Source of the DNA: Bacteroidota bacterium
GTDB taxonomy: Bacteria; Bacteroidota; Bacteroidia; Chitinophagales; Chitinophagaceae
Direction: 5' to 3'
DNA: 64,000 bases
Assembly: GCA_026391435.1 (NCBI GenBank)
Contig: JAPLEJ010000008.1
Coordinates: 62,001 to 126,000 of the forward strand
The notes beneath the pieces were generated by a model. The model ran no database searches, had not been told where the DNA came from, and saw nothing but the letters and a program-made list of their open reading frames with translations. Position 1 is the first letter of the stretch. Each line of letters opens with the position of its first letter. The position numbers were made by a program, and so were the translations under genes. This document shows positions 57,092-64,000 of the stretch, in pieces.

Positions 57092-57883
57092 CTAATCAAT
57101 GTGAAAAAAATCTGCATCTTTCCAAAAAGGAAATTGCGTTCTTGTTTTTGTTAGTTCTTCTTTTTGTAAAGTGATATGAAATATATCTTCCTCATAAGCG
57201 CAGTGATATAAAATTTCTCCCAGGGGGCCCACAACCATACTGTCTCCGCTGTGCATGATATTATTACCATCTAATCCTACTCGGTTCACCCCAATGGTAT
57301 AGCATTGGTTTTCGATAGCTCTTGCAGTGAGTAATGTTTTCCAAGCATGATTTCTTTTCTCGGGCCAATTTGCGACATACAATAACACATCGTATTCGCT
57401 TTCGTTATTTTCATTGATTTGCTGGCGCGCCCATACTGGAAAACGTAAGTCATAGCAAATTTGCAAATTAATTTTCCAACCCTTTACACTTGCAATTAAT
57501 CTTTTTTGACCAGCCTGATAATGTTGATCTTCTCCTGCAAAAGCAAACAAATGTCTTTTATCATAATAACCCAATTGGCCATTGGGCAACATCCAAATAA
57601 GACGATTATAATACTGACCGTTTTCTTCCATTATAATAGATCCTGTAATGATTGATTTTTTTACTTCAGCTAATCTTCTCATCCAATCAACAGTAGGCCC
57701 TTCCATGGTTTCAGCAAATAAAGCAGGTTGCATACTAAACCCAGTTGTAAACATTTCGGGCAGTATGATAATTTCGGTAGGTTCCTCAATAGCCATTATT
57801 TTTTTAGATAAGGTATCCAAGTTGGCGCCTTTATCTTCCCAATGAAGAGCAGTTTGGATTAATGTAAATTTGATGGTGGACAC
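57092..57883 (-). CDS. Nitrilase/omega-amidase family amidohydrolase
   Basis: A 263-residue carbon-nitrogen hydrolase. The catalytic triad is visible: Glu43 (ILPEMFTTGFS), Lys109 (YYDKRHLF) and Cys143 (LQICYDLRFP). The family's YafV/omega-amidase branch hydrolyses alpha-ketoglutaramate and similar amides, a metabolite-repair reaction; the length and EMFTTGFSM segment fit that branch. It is between recX and nagA on the same strand. Confidence 0.93.
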   Translation of the reverse strand: MSTIKFTLIQTALHWEDKGANLDTLSKKIMAIEEPTEIIILPEMFTTGFSMQPALFAETMEGPTVDWMRRLAEVKKSIITGSIIMEENGQYYNRLIWMLPNGQLGYYDKRHLFAFAGEDQHYQAGQKRLIASVKGWKINLQICYDLRFPVWARQQINENNESEYDVLLYVANWPEKRNHAWKTLLTARAIENQCYTIGVNRVGLDGNNIMHSGDSMVVGPLGEILYHCAYEEDIFHITLQKEELTKTRTQFPFWKDADFFHID

Positions 57884-57925
57884 AATGATTGTTTTATGTT
57901 GTATTAAAGATACAATAATCAGAGA

Positions 57926-58402
57926 TTATTTCCCCTTATACAATTTTTGTAAAAACGACTGCATCAATGCGGTTTCAAAACCCCGCTGATATAAAAAGGC
58001 CTGCGTTTTTGCCATTCGACCTAATCCCCTTTCGCCCTTTAGGCTATTCCATTTTTTTGTAGCCAGTGATTCCATGACTTTAATATACTCTTTATCATCT
58101 ATTGATTTTAAAGCTTTTTTGATATTGACAGGGCTCACTCTTTTCTGTTGAAGCGCATATTGAATTTTTAACTTCCCCCATTGTTTGATTCTAAAATGGC
58201 CTCCTGTAAATTGGATAGCGAATCGCTCCTCATTTAAAAAATTGTCGGATATTAAATTGGATAAAATCTCTTCCACTTCGCTTTTGGTCATGCCTAGTTC
58301 ATAGAGCTTATCTCGAACTTCTTGTTGGGCCCTTTCTTGGTAGGCGCAAAAATGCCGTATCCTTTGTATAGCTTGTTCTTTACCGATTCTAATTTTTTGC
58401 AT
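57926..58402 (-). CDS. recX: Regulatory protein RecX
   Basis: A 158-residue all-helical protein with the three repeated RecX helical units (HFCAYQERAQQEVRDKLYEL, shown in part; DDKEYIKVMESL region). RecX binds RecA filaments and modulates recombinase activity. Here it is about 14 kb away from recA, first in a minus-strand group with the nitrilase and nagA genes, and divergent from dnaN. Confidence 0.92.
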   Translation of the reverse strand: MQKIRIGKEQAIQRIRHFCAYQERAQQEVRDKLYELGMTKSEVEEILSNLISDNFLNEERFAIQFTGGHFRIKQWGKLKIQYALQQKRVSPVNIKKALKSIDDKEYIKVMESLATKKWNSLKGERGLGRMAKTQAFLYQRGFETALMQSFLQKLYKGK

Positions 58403-58464
58403 TTTGTAGATAAGAATGTCAATAAGAAATGCTAAAATAGCTTTTTAATCTTAAGATTTTGCAT

Positions 58465-58472
58465 TAGGTTTG
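58465..58472 (+). promoter_or_regulatory. -7 element of dnaN (TAGGTTTG)
   Basis: TAGGTTTG fits the Bacteroidota consensus TAnnTTTG and lies 36 bases before the dnaN ATG. No clear TTG is found at the -33 position, so this is tentative. Confidence 0.45.
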
Positions 58473-58508
58473 TCTTGTTCAAAAAGTTAAACAAAACAAA
58501 TAGGAATT

Positions 58509-59624
58509 ATGAAATTTATAGTATCCTCTTCCTCTCTTTTAAAACATTTGCAACAAATTGCAGGGGTTATTAATACCAACACCGTTTTACCTATTTTAGA
58601 AGATTTTTTATTCGAAATCGAAGATAAAAAATTAAATATCATAGCGACCGATTTGGAAACAGTAATGCGTGTTCAGATGGATGTAGAAAGTAAGGCCAAT
58701 GGTCGCGTTTGTATTCCCGCTAAAATTTTAATTGATTCATTAAAAAATATTGCTGATCAACCACTTACTTTTAATATTGATAAAAATTATGCTGTTGAAA
58801 TCACAAGCGATAATGGAAAGTATAAAGTAATGGGTGAAAACCCAGACAATTTTCCAAAAGAACCTACAGCCGATGACACGACTGGTTTTAAAATGACCAG
58901 CACTGGTTTATTAACTGCAATCAATAAAACTTTATTTGCAGTGAGTGGCGATGATTTGCGCCCTGCAATGACAGGTGTGTTTTTTGAATTATCAAAAGAT
59001 GGTGTACAATTTGTTGCAACAGATGCACACCGATTAGTGCGTTATAAAAGAACCGATACCAAGGCAACACAGAACGCATCGTTCATTGTTCCTAAGAAGC
59101 CATTGAATTTATTAAAAAATGCATTGCCCGATAATGAAGATGCCATTACGGTTAGCTTTAATAGTAATCATCTTTTTGTAGATCATGGATCTACCCAATT
59201 AATATGTCGCTTGATTGATGCGCGTTTCCCAGATTATAAAGTGGTGATTCCTGCTGATAATCCTTATCGATTAACAGTGAACAAACACGATTTTCAAAAT
59301 GCACTTCGCCGTGTTAATGTATTTAGTAATAAAAGCACCAATCAAGTTGCTTTAAATATTACGGGTAACGAATTGCAAATGGCCGCACAAGATATTGATT
59401 TTAGTTTTGAGGGAAATGAGCGTATGAGTTGTGAATACAAAGGTGAGGATATTCAGATCGCTTTTAACGCAAAATTTTTAATTGAAATGTTAAGTGCTGC
59501 TGATACCGATGATATTTTTATTGAATTGTCTACCCCAAGCAAAGCTGGATTAATCAAACCTTCGGAGCAAGCGCCAGGAGAGGATTTGTTGATGTTGGTG
59601 ATGCCTTTGATGTTAAATAGTTAA
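58509..59624 (+). CDS. dnaN: DNA polymerase III sliding clamp (beta subunit)
   Basis: A 371-residue ring-forming processivity clamp, three repeated domains. Recognisable: KFIVSSSSLLKHLQQIAGVI, FVATDAHRLVRYK in the middle domain and the C terminus LLMLVMPLMLNS, which fits the conserved clamp end. dnaA and recF are not adjacent, as is common in Bacteroidota. It stands alone, with an intrinsic terminator 36 bases after the stop. Confidence 0.97.
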   Translation: MKFIVSSSSLLKHLQQIAGVINTNTVLPILEDFLFEIEDKKLNIIATDLETVMRVQMDVESKANGRVCIPAKILIDSLKNIADQPLTFNIDKNYAVEITSDNGKYKVMGENPDNFPKEPTADDTTGFKMTSTGLLTAINKTLFAVSGDDLRPAMTGVFFELSKDGVQFVATDAHRLVRYKRTDTKATQNASFIVPKKPLNLLKNALPDNEDAITVSFNSNHLFVDHGSTQLICRLIDARFPDYKVVIPADNPYRLTVNKHDFQNALRRVNVFSNKSTNQVALNITGNELQMAAQDIDFSFEGNERMSCEYKGEDIQIAFNAKFLIEMLSAADTDDIFIELSTPSKAGLIKPSEQAPGEDLLMLVMPLMLNS

Positions 59625-59660
59625 TCCGTACCATAACGAACGCCCAATGAGGCTGATTTG

Positions 59661-59700
59661 AAAAACCCGATGCGCTACACCAAGAACATCGGGTTTTTTA
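59661..59700 (+). terminator. Intrinsic terminator after dnaN
   Basis: AAACCCGATG and CATCGGGTTT form a perfect 10-bp stem around a 14-base loop, followed by T-rich sequence. Confidence 0.9.
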
Positions 59701-59728
59701 TTTACATTTATAGTATAAAAACAAGCCC

Positions 59729-60550
59729 ATGTTGGAGACTATACAATTCTATTTTAGCACTATCCCTAGTTTACATCGTGCACTCATTTTAGCTGGGGGA
59801 ATTACCTTTTTTTGGTTGGTAGAATCTGCCATCCCTCTTTTTACTTTTCAATATAGTAAATGGCGCCATGCTTCATTGAATATCTTTTTTACATTCACAA
59901 CCATCCTGATCAATTTTGTGTTTGCTTTATTCATGGTTAAAACAAGCGATTGGACCATCGCAAACCAATTTGGAATATTAAATTGGATTAAGTTAAATAA
60001 TATCGCATCGGCGATAATAGGTTTATTATTACTTGATTTTATAGGCGCCTATTTAGTACATATGATTGAGCATAAGGTTAAATTTTTATGGAAGTTTCAT
60101 ATGGTGCATCATGCGGATACTAAAGTAGATACCACCACTGCCAATCGCCACCATCCCGGAGAATCTGTGATTAGAGCTGTTTTTGCCATCCTTGCTGTAT
60201 TTGTTTTAGGGACGCCCATGTGGTTGGTGATGTTGTATCAAAGTTTAAGTGTCGTGCTTGCGCAGTTTAATCATTCCAATATGAAAATACCTAGTTGGTT
60301 TGATAAAACGTTTGGTTTAATTATTATTTCACCCAATATGCACAGGATACATCATCATTTATCTCGCCCTCAAACCGATAGCAATTTTGGTAATATTTTT
60401 TCGTTTTGGGATAAACTATTAGGTACTTATAATGATACCCCTATGCAGGATATTAAATATGGTTTAGATATTTTAGATAACAGCAAAGACAATGAATTAA
60501 TGTATCAACTAAAATTACCTTTTAATAAAAATATTAAAACGGATTATTAA
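59729..60550 (+). CDS. Sterol desaturase/fatty acid hydroxylase family membrane protein
   Basis: A 273-residue membrane di-iron enzyme. Four or five hydrophobic segments surround the histidine boxes HMIEH (111-115), HMVHH (124-128), NRHHPGE (139-145) and MHRIHHHL near residue 215. These proteins hydroxylate or desaturate lipids, sterols or carotenoids using oxygen. Substrate cannot be assigned. kdsB starts 13 bases after it. Confidence 0.92.
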   Translation: MLETIQFYFSTIPSLHRALILAGGITFFWLVESAIPLFTFQYSKWRHASLNIFFTFTTILINFVFALFMVKTSDWTIANQFGILNWIKLNNIASAIIGLLLLDFIGAYLVHMIEHKVKFLWKFHMVHHADTKVDTTTANRHHPGESVIRAVFAILAVFVLGTPMWLVMLYQSLSVVLAQFNHSNMKIPSWFDKTFGLIIISPNMHRIHHHLSRPQTDSNFGNIFSFWDKLLGTYNDTPMQDIKYGLDILDNSKDNELMYQLKLPFNKNIKTDY

Positions 60551-60563
60551 ATAAGCTTCTCCT

Positions 60564-61280
60564 ATGAAAATTGGTGCTTTTATTCCCGCCCGATACGCAG
60601 CGACTCGCTTTCCAGCAAAATTAATGCAACCCCTTGGCAACAAAACGGTGATCAGACATACTTACGATAACACAGTAGCGACTGCCTTATTTGATGAAGT
60701 GTATGTTGTAACGGATAGTGACATTATTTTTAATGAAATTACACAACATGGCGGGAAAGCCATAATGAGTAAGGCTTCCCATGAAAGCGGTAGCGACCGA
60801 ATAGCTGAAGCGGTGCAGGATTTAGATATTGATATTGTGGTGAATGTACAAGGAGACGAGCCCTTTGTAAAAAGTAGCCCTCTTGAAAAAGTAATTGCTG
60901 TTTTTTCGGATCCCACAGTTCAAGTAGCTTCCCTAATGCAAGTACTCGCTAATCCTACCTTAATTGATGATCCTAATTATGTAAAAGTTGCGGTGGATAT
61001 AAACAGCAATGCTTTATTTTTTTCAAGAAGCGTTATACCTTATCCAAGAAATACGGAAGCTTCTATTATTTATTATGAACATATTGGAGTGTATGCTTTT
61101 AAAAAACAAGCCCTGCTTAATTTTACGAATTGGCCGATGTCTCCATTAGAATCTGCCGAAAAAATTGAGTGCTTACGCTATTTAGAAAACGGAGTATCTA
61201 TAAAAATGGTGGTGACGGATTATATGGGTATTGAAATTGATACGCCCGAGGATTTAATGAAAGCAGCAAAACTGTTATAA
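60564..61280 (+). CDS. kdsB: 3-deoxy-manno-octulosonate cytidylyltransferase (CMP-Kdo synthetase)
   Basis: A 238-residue enzyme that activates Kdo as CMP-Kdo for lipopolysaccharide core synthesis. Motifs: [15 protein letters not shown] (nucleotide binding), [10 protein letters not shown] and [15 protein letters not shown]. Because a KdnB homologue follows, the true substrate may be 8-amino-Kdo, as for the Shewanella enzyme; sequence alone does not decide. It is 13 bases after the sterol desaturase gene. Confidence 0.95.
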   Translation: MKIGAFIPARYAATRFPAKLMQPLGNKTVIRHTYDNTVATALFDEVYVVTDSDIIFNEITQHGGKAIMSKASHESGSDRIAEAVQDLDIDIVVNVQGDEPFVKSSPLEKVIAVFSDPTVQVASLMQVLANPTLIDDPNYVKVAVDINSNALFFSRSVIPYPRNTEASIIYYEHIGVYAFKKQALLNFTNWPMSPLESAEKIECLRYLENGVSIKMVVTDYMGIEIDTPEDLMKAAKLL

Positions 61281-61310
61281 GATGAATAAAGTGCCTGAAA
61301 CAAAAGGCGT

Positions 61311-61318
61311 ATCTTTGG
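61311..61318 (+). promoter_or_regulatory. -7 element (TATCTTTG) before the KdnB homologue
   Basis: A perfect TATCTTTG in the 76-base gap between kdsB and the next gene, 38 bases before the ATG. It suggests that the KdnB homologue has its own promoter in addition to read-through from kdsB. Confidence 0.55.
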
Positions 61319-61356
61319 AGGACTTATAAAAACAATTATTTAAATAATATTCATTT

Positions 61357-62430
61357 ATGCAATTCCGTAATTTTAAAATGGTTGATTATGTGGTGTATGG
61401 ACGAGGCTCCTTTAATCAAATAGACGAAATTATTGCGCCACATCGTCGTGCCGATTTCCCGATGATCTTTTTTTTGGATCATTTTTTTATTGGAAAACCG
61501 CTAGCTAGTCGTATTCCTTTAAGAGGGAAAGATAAAATTGTATATGTAGATGTTACCCATGAACCCAAAACAAAACAAGTAGATGCATTAGCAAACGAAT
61601 TAAAAGCTGAGTTTGGGGAAGTGAGTGGTATCGTGGGTATTGGCGGTGGATCTACTTTGGATTTAGCAAAAGCAGTTTCATTAATGATGACCAATCCTGG
61701 ATCTTCGGCCGATTATCAAGGCTGGGACTTAGTTAAAATCCCTGGTGTATATAAAGTGGGCATTCCGACTTTAAGTGGCACGGGTGCTGAAGTAAGTCGC
61801 ACCACTGTGTTAACAGGACCTACGCGTAAGTTGGGAATGAACTCCGATTTTACTCCATTTAATCAAATTGTATTGGATCCTGATTTAACAAAAAATGCAC
61901 CTGCTAACCAAAGATTTTATACAGGCATGGATTGTTATATACATTGTATAGAAAGTTTAGAAGGTACTTTTTTAAATGAGTTTAGTAAAAGCTATGGCGA
62001 AAAGGCACTTGATTTATGTCAACAAATATTTGTAAAAAAAGATAAGTGGGATGAAGAGTGTGACGAACAATTAATGATGGCTTCCTTTGCAGGGGGAATG
62101 AGTATTGCCTATAGTCAAGTGGGTGTAGCTCATGCAGTGAGTTATGGTTTAAGTTATTTGTTGGGTACGAAACATGGTATTGGTAATTGTATTGTCATGA
62201 ATCATTTAGCTGAATATTATCCTAAAGGTGTCGAGGAATTTAAATTCATGGTAGATAAAAATAAAATTGAAATCCCCACTGGAATTTGTGCCAATTTATC
62301 CGAAGCGCAATTTGATGAAATGATCAATATTTCTTTAAGCCTAAAACCCTTATGGGAAAATGCTTTGGGGTCTAATTGGGAAAGCATCATGACGCGTGAA
62401 AAATTACGCGCGCTTTACGAGAAATTTTAG
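61357..62430 (+). CDS. kdnB: Iron-containing alcohol dehydrogenase, probable Kdo 8-oxidase
   Basis: A 357-residue group III (iron-dependent) alcohol dehydrogenase. NAD motif GIGGGSTLDLAKAV (residues 94-107); metal ligands in GMDCYIHCIES (Asp192, His196), GVAHAVSYG (His259) and TKHGIGN (His273). The sequence strongly resembles Shewanella KdnB (RNFKMVDYVVYGRGSFNQ, ADYQGWDLVKIPG), which oxidises Kdo at C8 ahead of transamination to 8-amino-Kdo. Position directly after kdsB supports this. The partner aminotransferase KdnA is not in the window. Confidence 0.82.
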   Translation: MQFRNFKMVDYVVYGRGSFNQIDEIIAPHRRADFPMIFFLDHFFIGKPLASRIPLRGKDKIVYVDVTHEPKTKQVDALANELKAEFGEVSGIVGIGGGSTLDLAKAVSLMMTNPGSSADYQGWDLVKIPGVYKVGIPTLSGTGAEVSRTTVLTGPTRKLGMNSDFTPFNQIVLDPDLTKNAPANQRFYTGMDCYIHCIESLEGTFLNEFSKSYGEKALDLCQQIFVKKDKWDEECDEQLMMASFAGGMSIAYSQVGVAHAVSYGLSYLLGTKHGIGNCIVMNHLAEYYPKGVEEFKFMVDKNKIEIPTGICANLSEAQFDEMINISLSLKPLWENALGSNWESIMTREKLRALYEKF

Positions 62431-62458
62431 CTAAGCCTTCCTTGTATTTTATAAATGA

Positions 62459-63691
62459 GTGCTATTGAAAAAAATATATAAGAACCTTACTTTTTGGGTA
62501 CTCAGCTCCATTGCCTTAGGTATTTTAATTGGATATATTTCACCTGCAACAGGCGTTGCTATGCAACCGCTAGGGACTAAATTTATAGATCTAGTTAAGT
62601 TATTTATCAGCCCCATTATTTTACTCACCATCATCACAGGCATTTGCGGTATGAGTGATTTAAAAAAAGTGGGTAAAATTGGCGGCAAGGCCATCTTATA
62701 TTTTGAAATAGTAACCACTGTTGCTCTTATCATTGGTGTCATCGTTGCTTATTTAATACAACCTGGTGCGCATGTTGATATTTCACATATTCAAAAAGCG
62801 GATATATCAAAATACAGCCAAAGCGCTGCAGCTTTTTCTTGGATTAATTTTTTTAAAAATAATCTTACTATACAAGTTTTGTTATTTGCCATTATAGCAG
62901 GTATTGTGATTAGTAAACTCAAGCATAGAGCTATCATTATTACTAAAGTAACTTGGGCAAGTAAGTATGCATTTAAGGGCTTACATTATGTGATGTACCT
63001 CGCACCCATCGGAGCAATGGGAGGTATGGCTTATACTATTGGGAAATATGGCATTGATACCCTTTTACCTTTAATGAAATTAATGGTTTGTGTATATATC
63101 ACCATGGGACTATTTGTTTTATTGGTGTTGGGTTCCATTTTAAAATATTGTAAGGTTAATATTTTTTCCTTTTTAAATTATATTAAAAAAGAATTATTAA
63201 TTGTGTTAGGCACTTCCTCTTCCGAGGCAGCACTTCCTTCCTTAATTGAAAAGCTTGAAACAATGGGTTGTGATAAATCGGTGGTGGGCTTAGTAATTCC
63301 TGCGGGCTATTCATTTAATTTAGATGGCACTTCTATTTATTTATCGATGGCTATTATATTTTTAGCGCAGGTATTTAATATTCACTTAAATATGGAACAA
63401 ATATTTTCGATCATTGCAATACTCATGATTACTTCAAAAGGAGCAGCAGGCGTGACGGGCAGTGGTTTTATTGTATTAACCACTACTTTAACGGCGACCA
63501 ATATGATCCCGGTCGAAGGCCTGGCTTTGTTATTAGGGGTAGATCGATTTATGTCTGAAGCAAGGTCCATTACAAATTTTATAGGCAATGGCGTAGCCAC
63601 TATCTATATAGCACACACTGAAAAATTATTGGATAAGAAGCAAATGCATAAAGCATTTGCAAAGGATTCTCCTTTAGACGAAATTAAATAA
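62459..63691 (+). CDS. Dicarboxylate/amino acid:cation symporter (DAACS family)
   Basis: A 410-residue membrane transporter of the GltP/DctA family. Eight hydrophobic segments and two re-entrant loops are expected; signature pieces are VLGTSSSEAALPSLI (first hairpin), GYSFNLDGTSIYLSM (TM7) and TSKGAAGVTGSGFIVL (second hairpin). The start is a GTG at 62459; the nearby ATG at 62455 is in another frame and stops after eight codons. Substrate is probably glutamate, aspartate or C4-dicarboxylates. One base separates its stop from the convergent nfu-like gene. Confidence 0.93.
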   Translation: MLLKKIYKNLTFWVLSSIALGILIGYISPATGVAMQPLGTKFIDLVKLFISPIILLTIITGICGMSDLKKVGKIGGKAILYFEIVTTVALIIGVIVAYLIQPGAHVDISHIQKADISKYSQSAAAFSWINFFKNNLTIQVLLFAIIAGIVISKLKHRAIIITKVTWASKYAFKGLHYVMYLAPIGAMGGMAYTIGKYGIDTLLPLMKLMVCVYITMGLFVLLVLGSILKYCKVNIFSFLNYIKKELLIVLGTSSSEAALPSLIEKLETMGCDKSVVGLVIPAGYSFNLDGTSIYLSMAIIFLAQVFNIHLNMEQIFSIIAILMITSKGAAGVTGSGFIVLTTTLTATNMIPVEGLALLLGVDRFMSEARSITNFIGNGVATIYIAHTEKLLDKKQMHKAFAKDSPLDEIK

Positions 63692-63692
63692 G

Positions 63693-64000
63693 TTATTCAG
63701 CCTCGGCTACTACTTCTTTTACTTCTGGTATCATTCTTTTCATCATGCCTTCGATACCTGCTTTTAAAGTGACCATAGAACTTGGACATCCACTACAAGA
63801 ACCTTGTAGCATTAAATTCACGACACCGTCGTTATAACTTTTAAATTGTATTGCACCACCATCCATTTCAACAGCAGGCTTTACATAATTTTCTAATAAT
63901 TCTTTCACGCGTTTTACAATATCATCATCATCTGCATGTACCGTGTTGGTCGCTTCTTGTTTCATCTTTCCTACTTCTTCCTCATTTACGACAACACCGC
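63693..64000 (-). CDS. Nfu-type Fe-S cluster scaffold protein (partial, 5' end outside window)
   Basis: The C-terminal NifU/Nfu domain is complete: VKPAVEMDGGAIQF and GSCSGCPSSMVTLK with the CxxC cluster-binding motif. The frame stays open through the window edge: before the ATG at 63965 it reads GVVVNEEEVGK without a stop. This aligns in style with the link between the N-terminal Nfu_N domain and the NifU domain of NFU1 (the ...LPLVTEE... region), so I take the gene as a longer two-domain Nfu truncated by the window rather than a 90-residue protein. Confidence 0.85.
   Translation of the reverse strand, partial: GVVVNEEEVGKMKQEATNTVHADDDDIVKRVKELLENYVKPAVEMDGGAIQFKSYNDGVVNLMLQGSCSGCPSSMVTLKAGIEGMMKRMIPEVKEVVAEAE

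Overview
The window looks like a chromosomal segment of a low-GC Bacteroidota, most likely a Chitinophagaceae-type organism (inferred from protein character; no 16S is present). Supporting signs are TAnnTTTG-type -7 promoter elements (mnmG, asnS, dnaN, kdnB homologue), almost no Shine-Dalgarno signals, Bacteroidota-specific families (DUF2480, GH3-like, FeoA-only protein, HX5D acyltransferase) and many exported proteins cleaved after an Ala-Gln pair. I see no phage, transposase or CRISPR array.

Layout. 1-11.4 kb: an accessory catabolic/exported block: a PSCyt1-DUF1549-LamG-DUF1553 cytochrome-like protein with its DUF1501 partner (+), then on the minus strand a DUF4838 protein, a membrane-anchored SUMF1-like/hydrolase fusion, a small membrane protein and a secreted TIM-barrel protein. 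11.5-28.7 kb: mostly housekeeping: tRNA-Phe, asnS, rho, nadD, feoA-like, ybeY, mnmG, two secreted amidohydrolases, polA, DUF2480 and a PpiD/SurA-like foldase. A pair of parS-like sites precedes mnmG, and an 88-bp tandem repeat made of terminator hairpins separates rho from nadD. 28.7-29.6 kb: an 860-bp AT-rich gap holding a 233-bp element bounded by 17-bp perfect inverted repeats with smaller hairpins inside, plus several DnaA-box-like words. 29.6-42.4 kb: a tightly packed nine-gene operon, probably for oxidative use of a sugar or sugar derivative: two cytochrome c-tailed dehydrogenase-like proteins, DUF4432 (mutarotase fold), a phosphomannose-isomerase-like bicupin, ThuA, a D-tagatose 3-epimerase-like isomerase, a second TIM-barrel isomerase, a Gfo/Idh/MocA oxidoreductase and a DUF1080 (3-keto-glycoside hydrolase fold) protein. 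42.6-64 kb: housekeeping genes: recA, plsC-like, mgsA, an M28 peptidase, uvrB, a pnuC/NR-kinase NAD salvage pair, mtgA-LysE-GH3 operon, inositol monophosphatase, thiL, nagA-nitrilase-recX operon, dnaN, sterol desaturase, kdsB followed by a KdnB homologue (8-amino-Kdo synthesis), a dicarboxylate symporter, and an Nfu-type Fe-S scaffold cut by the right edge.

How it fits together. The best candidate for an under-described system is the 29.6-42.4 kb operon with its structured upstream element: C3-oxidation/epimerisation chemistry in the cytoplasm or periplasm (Gfo/Idh/MocA, DTE-like epimerase, DUF1080) next to c-type cytochrome proteins that could carry electrons away. The kdsB-kdnB pair suggests a modified Kdo in the outer membrane. 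Functions are read from motifs by eye; nothing was searched against a database.
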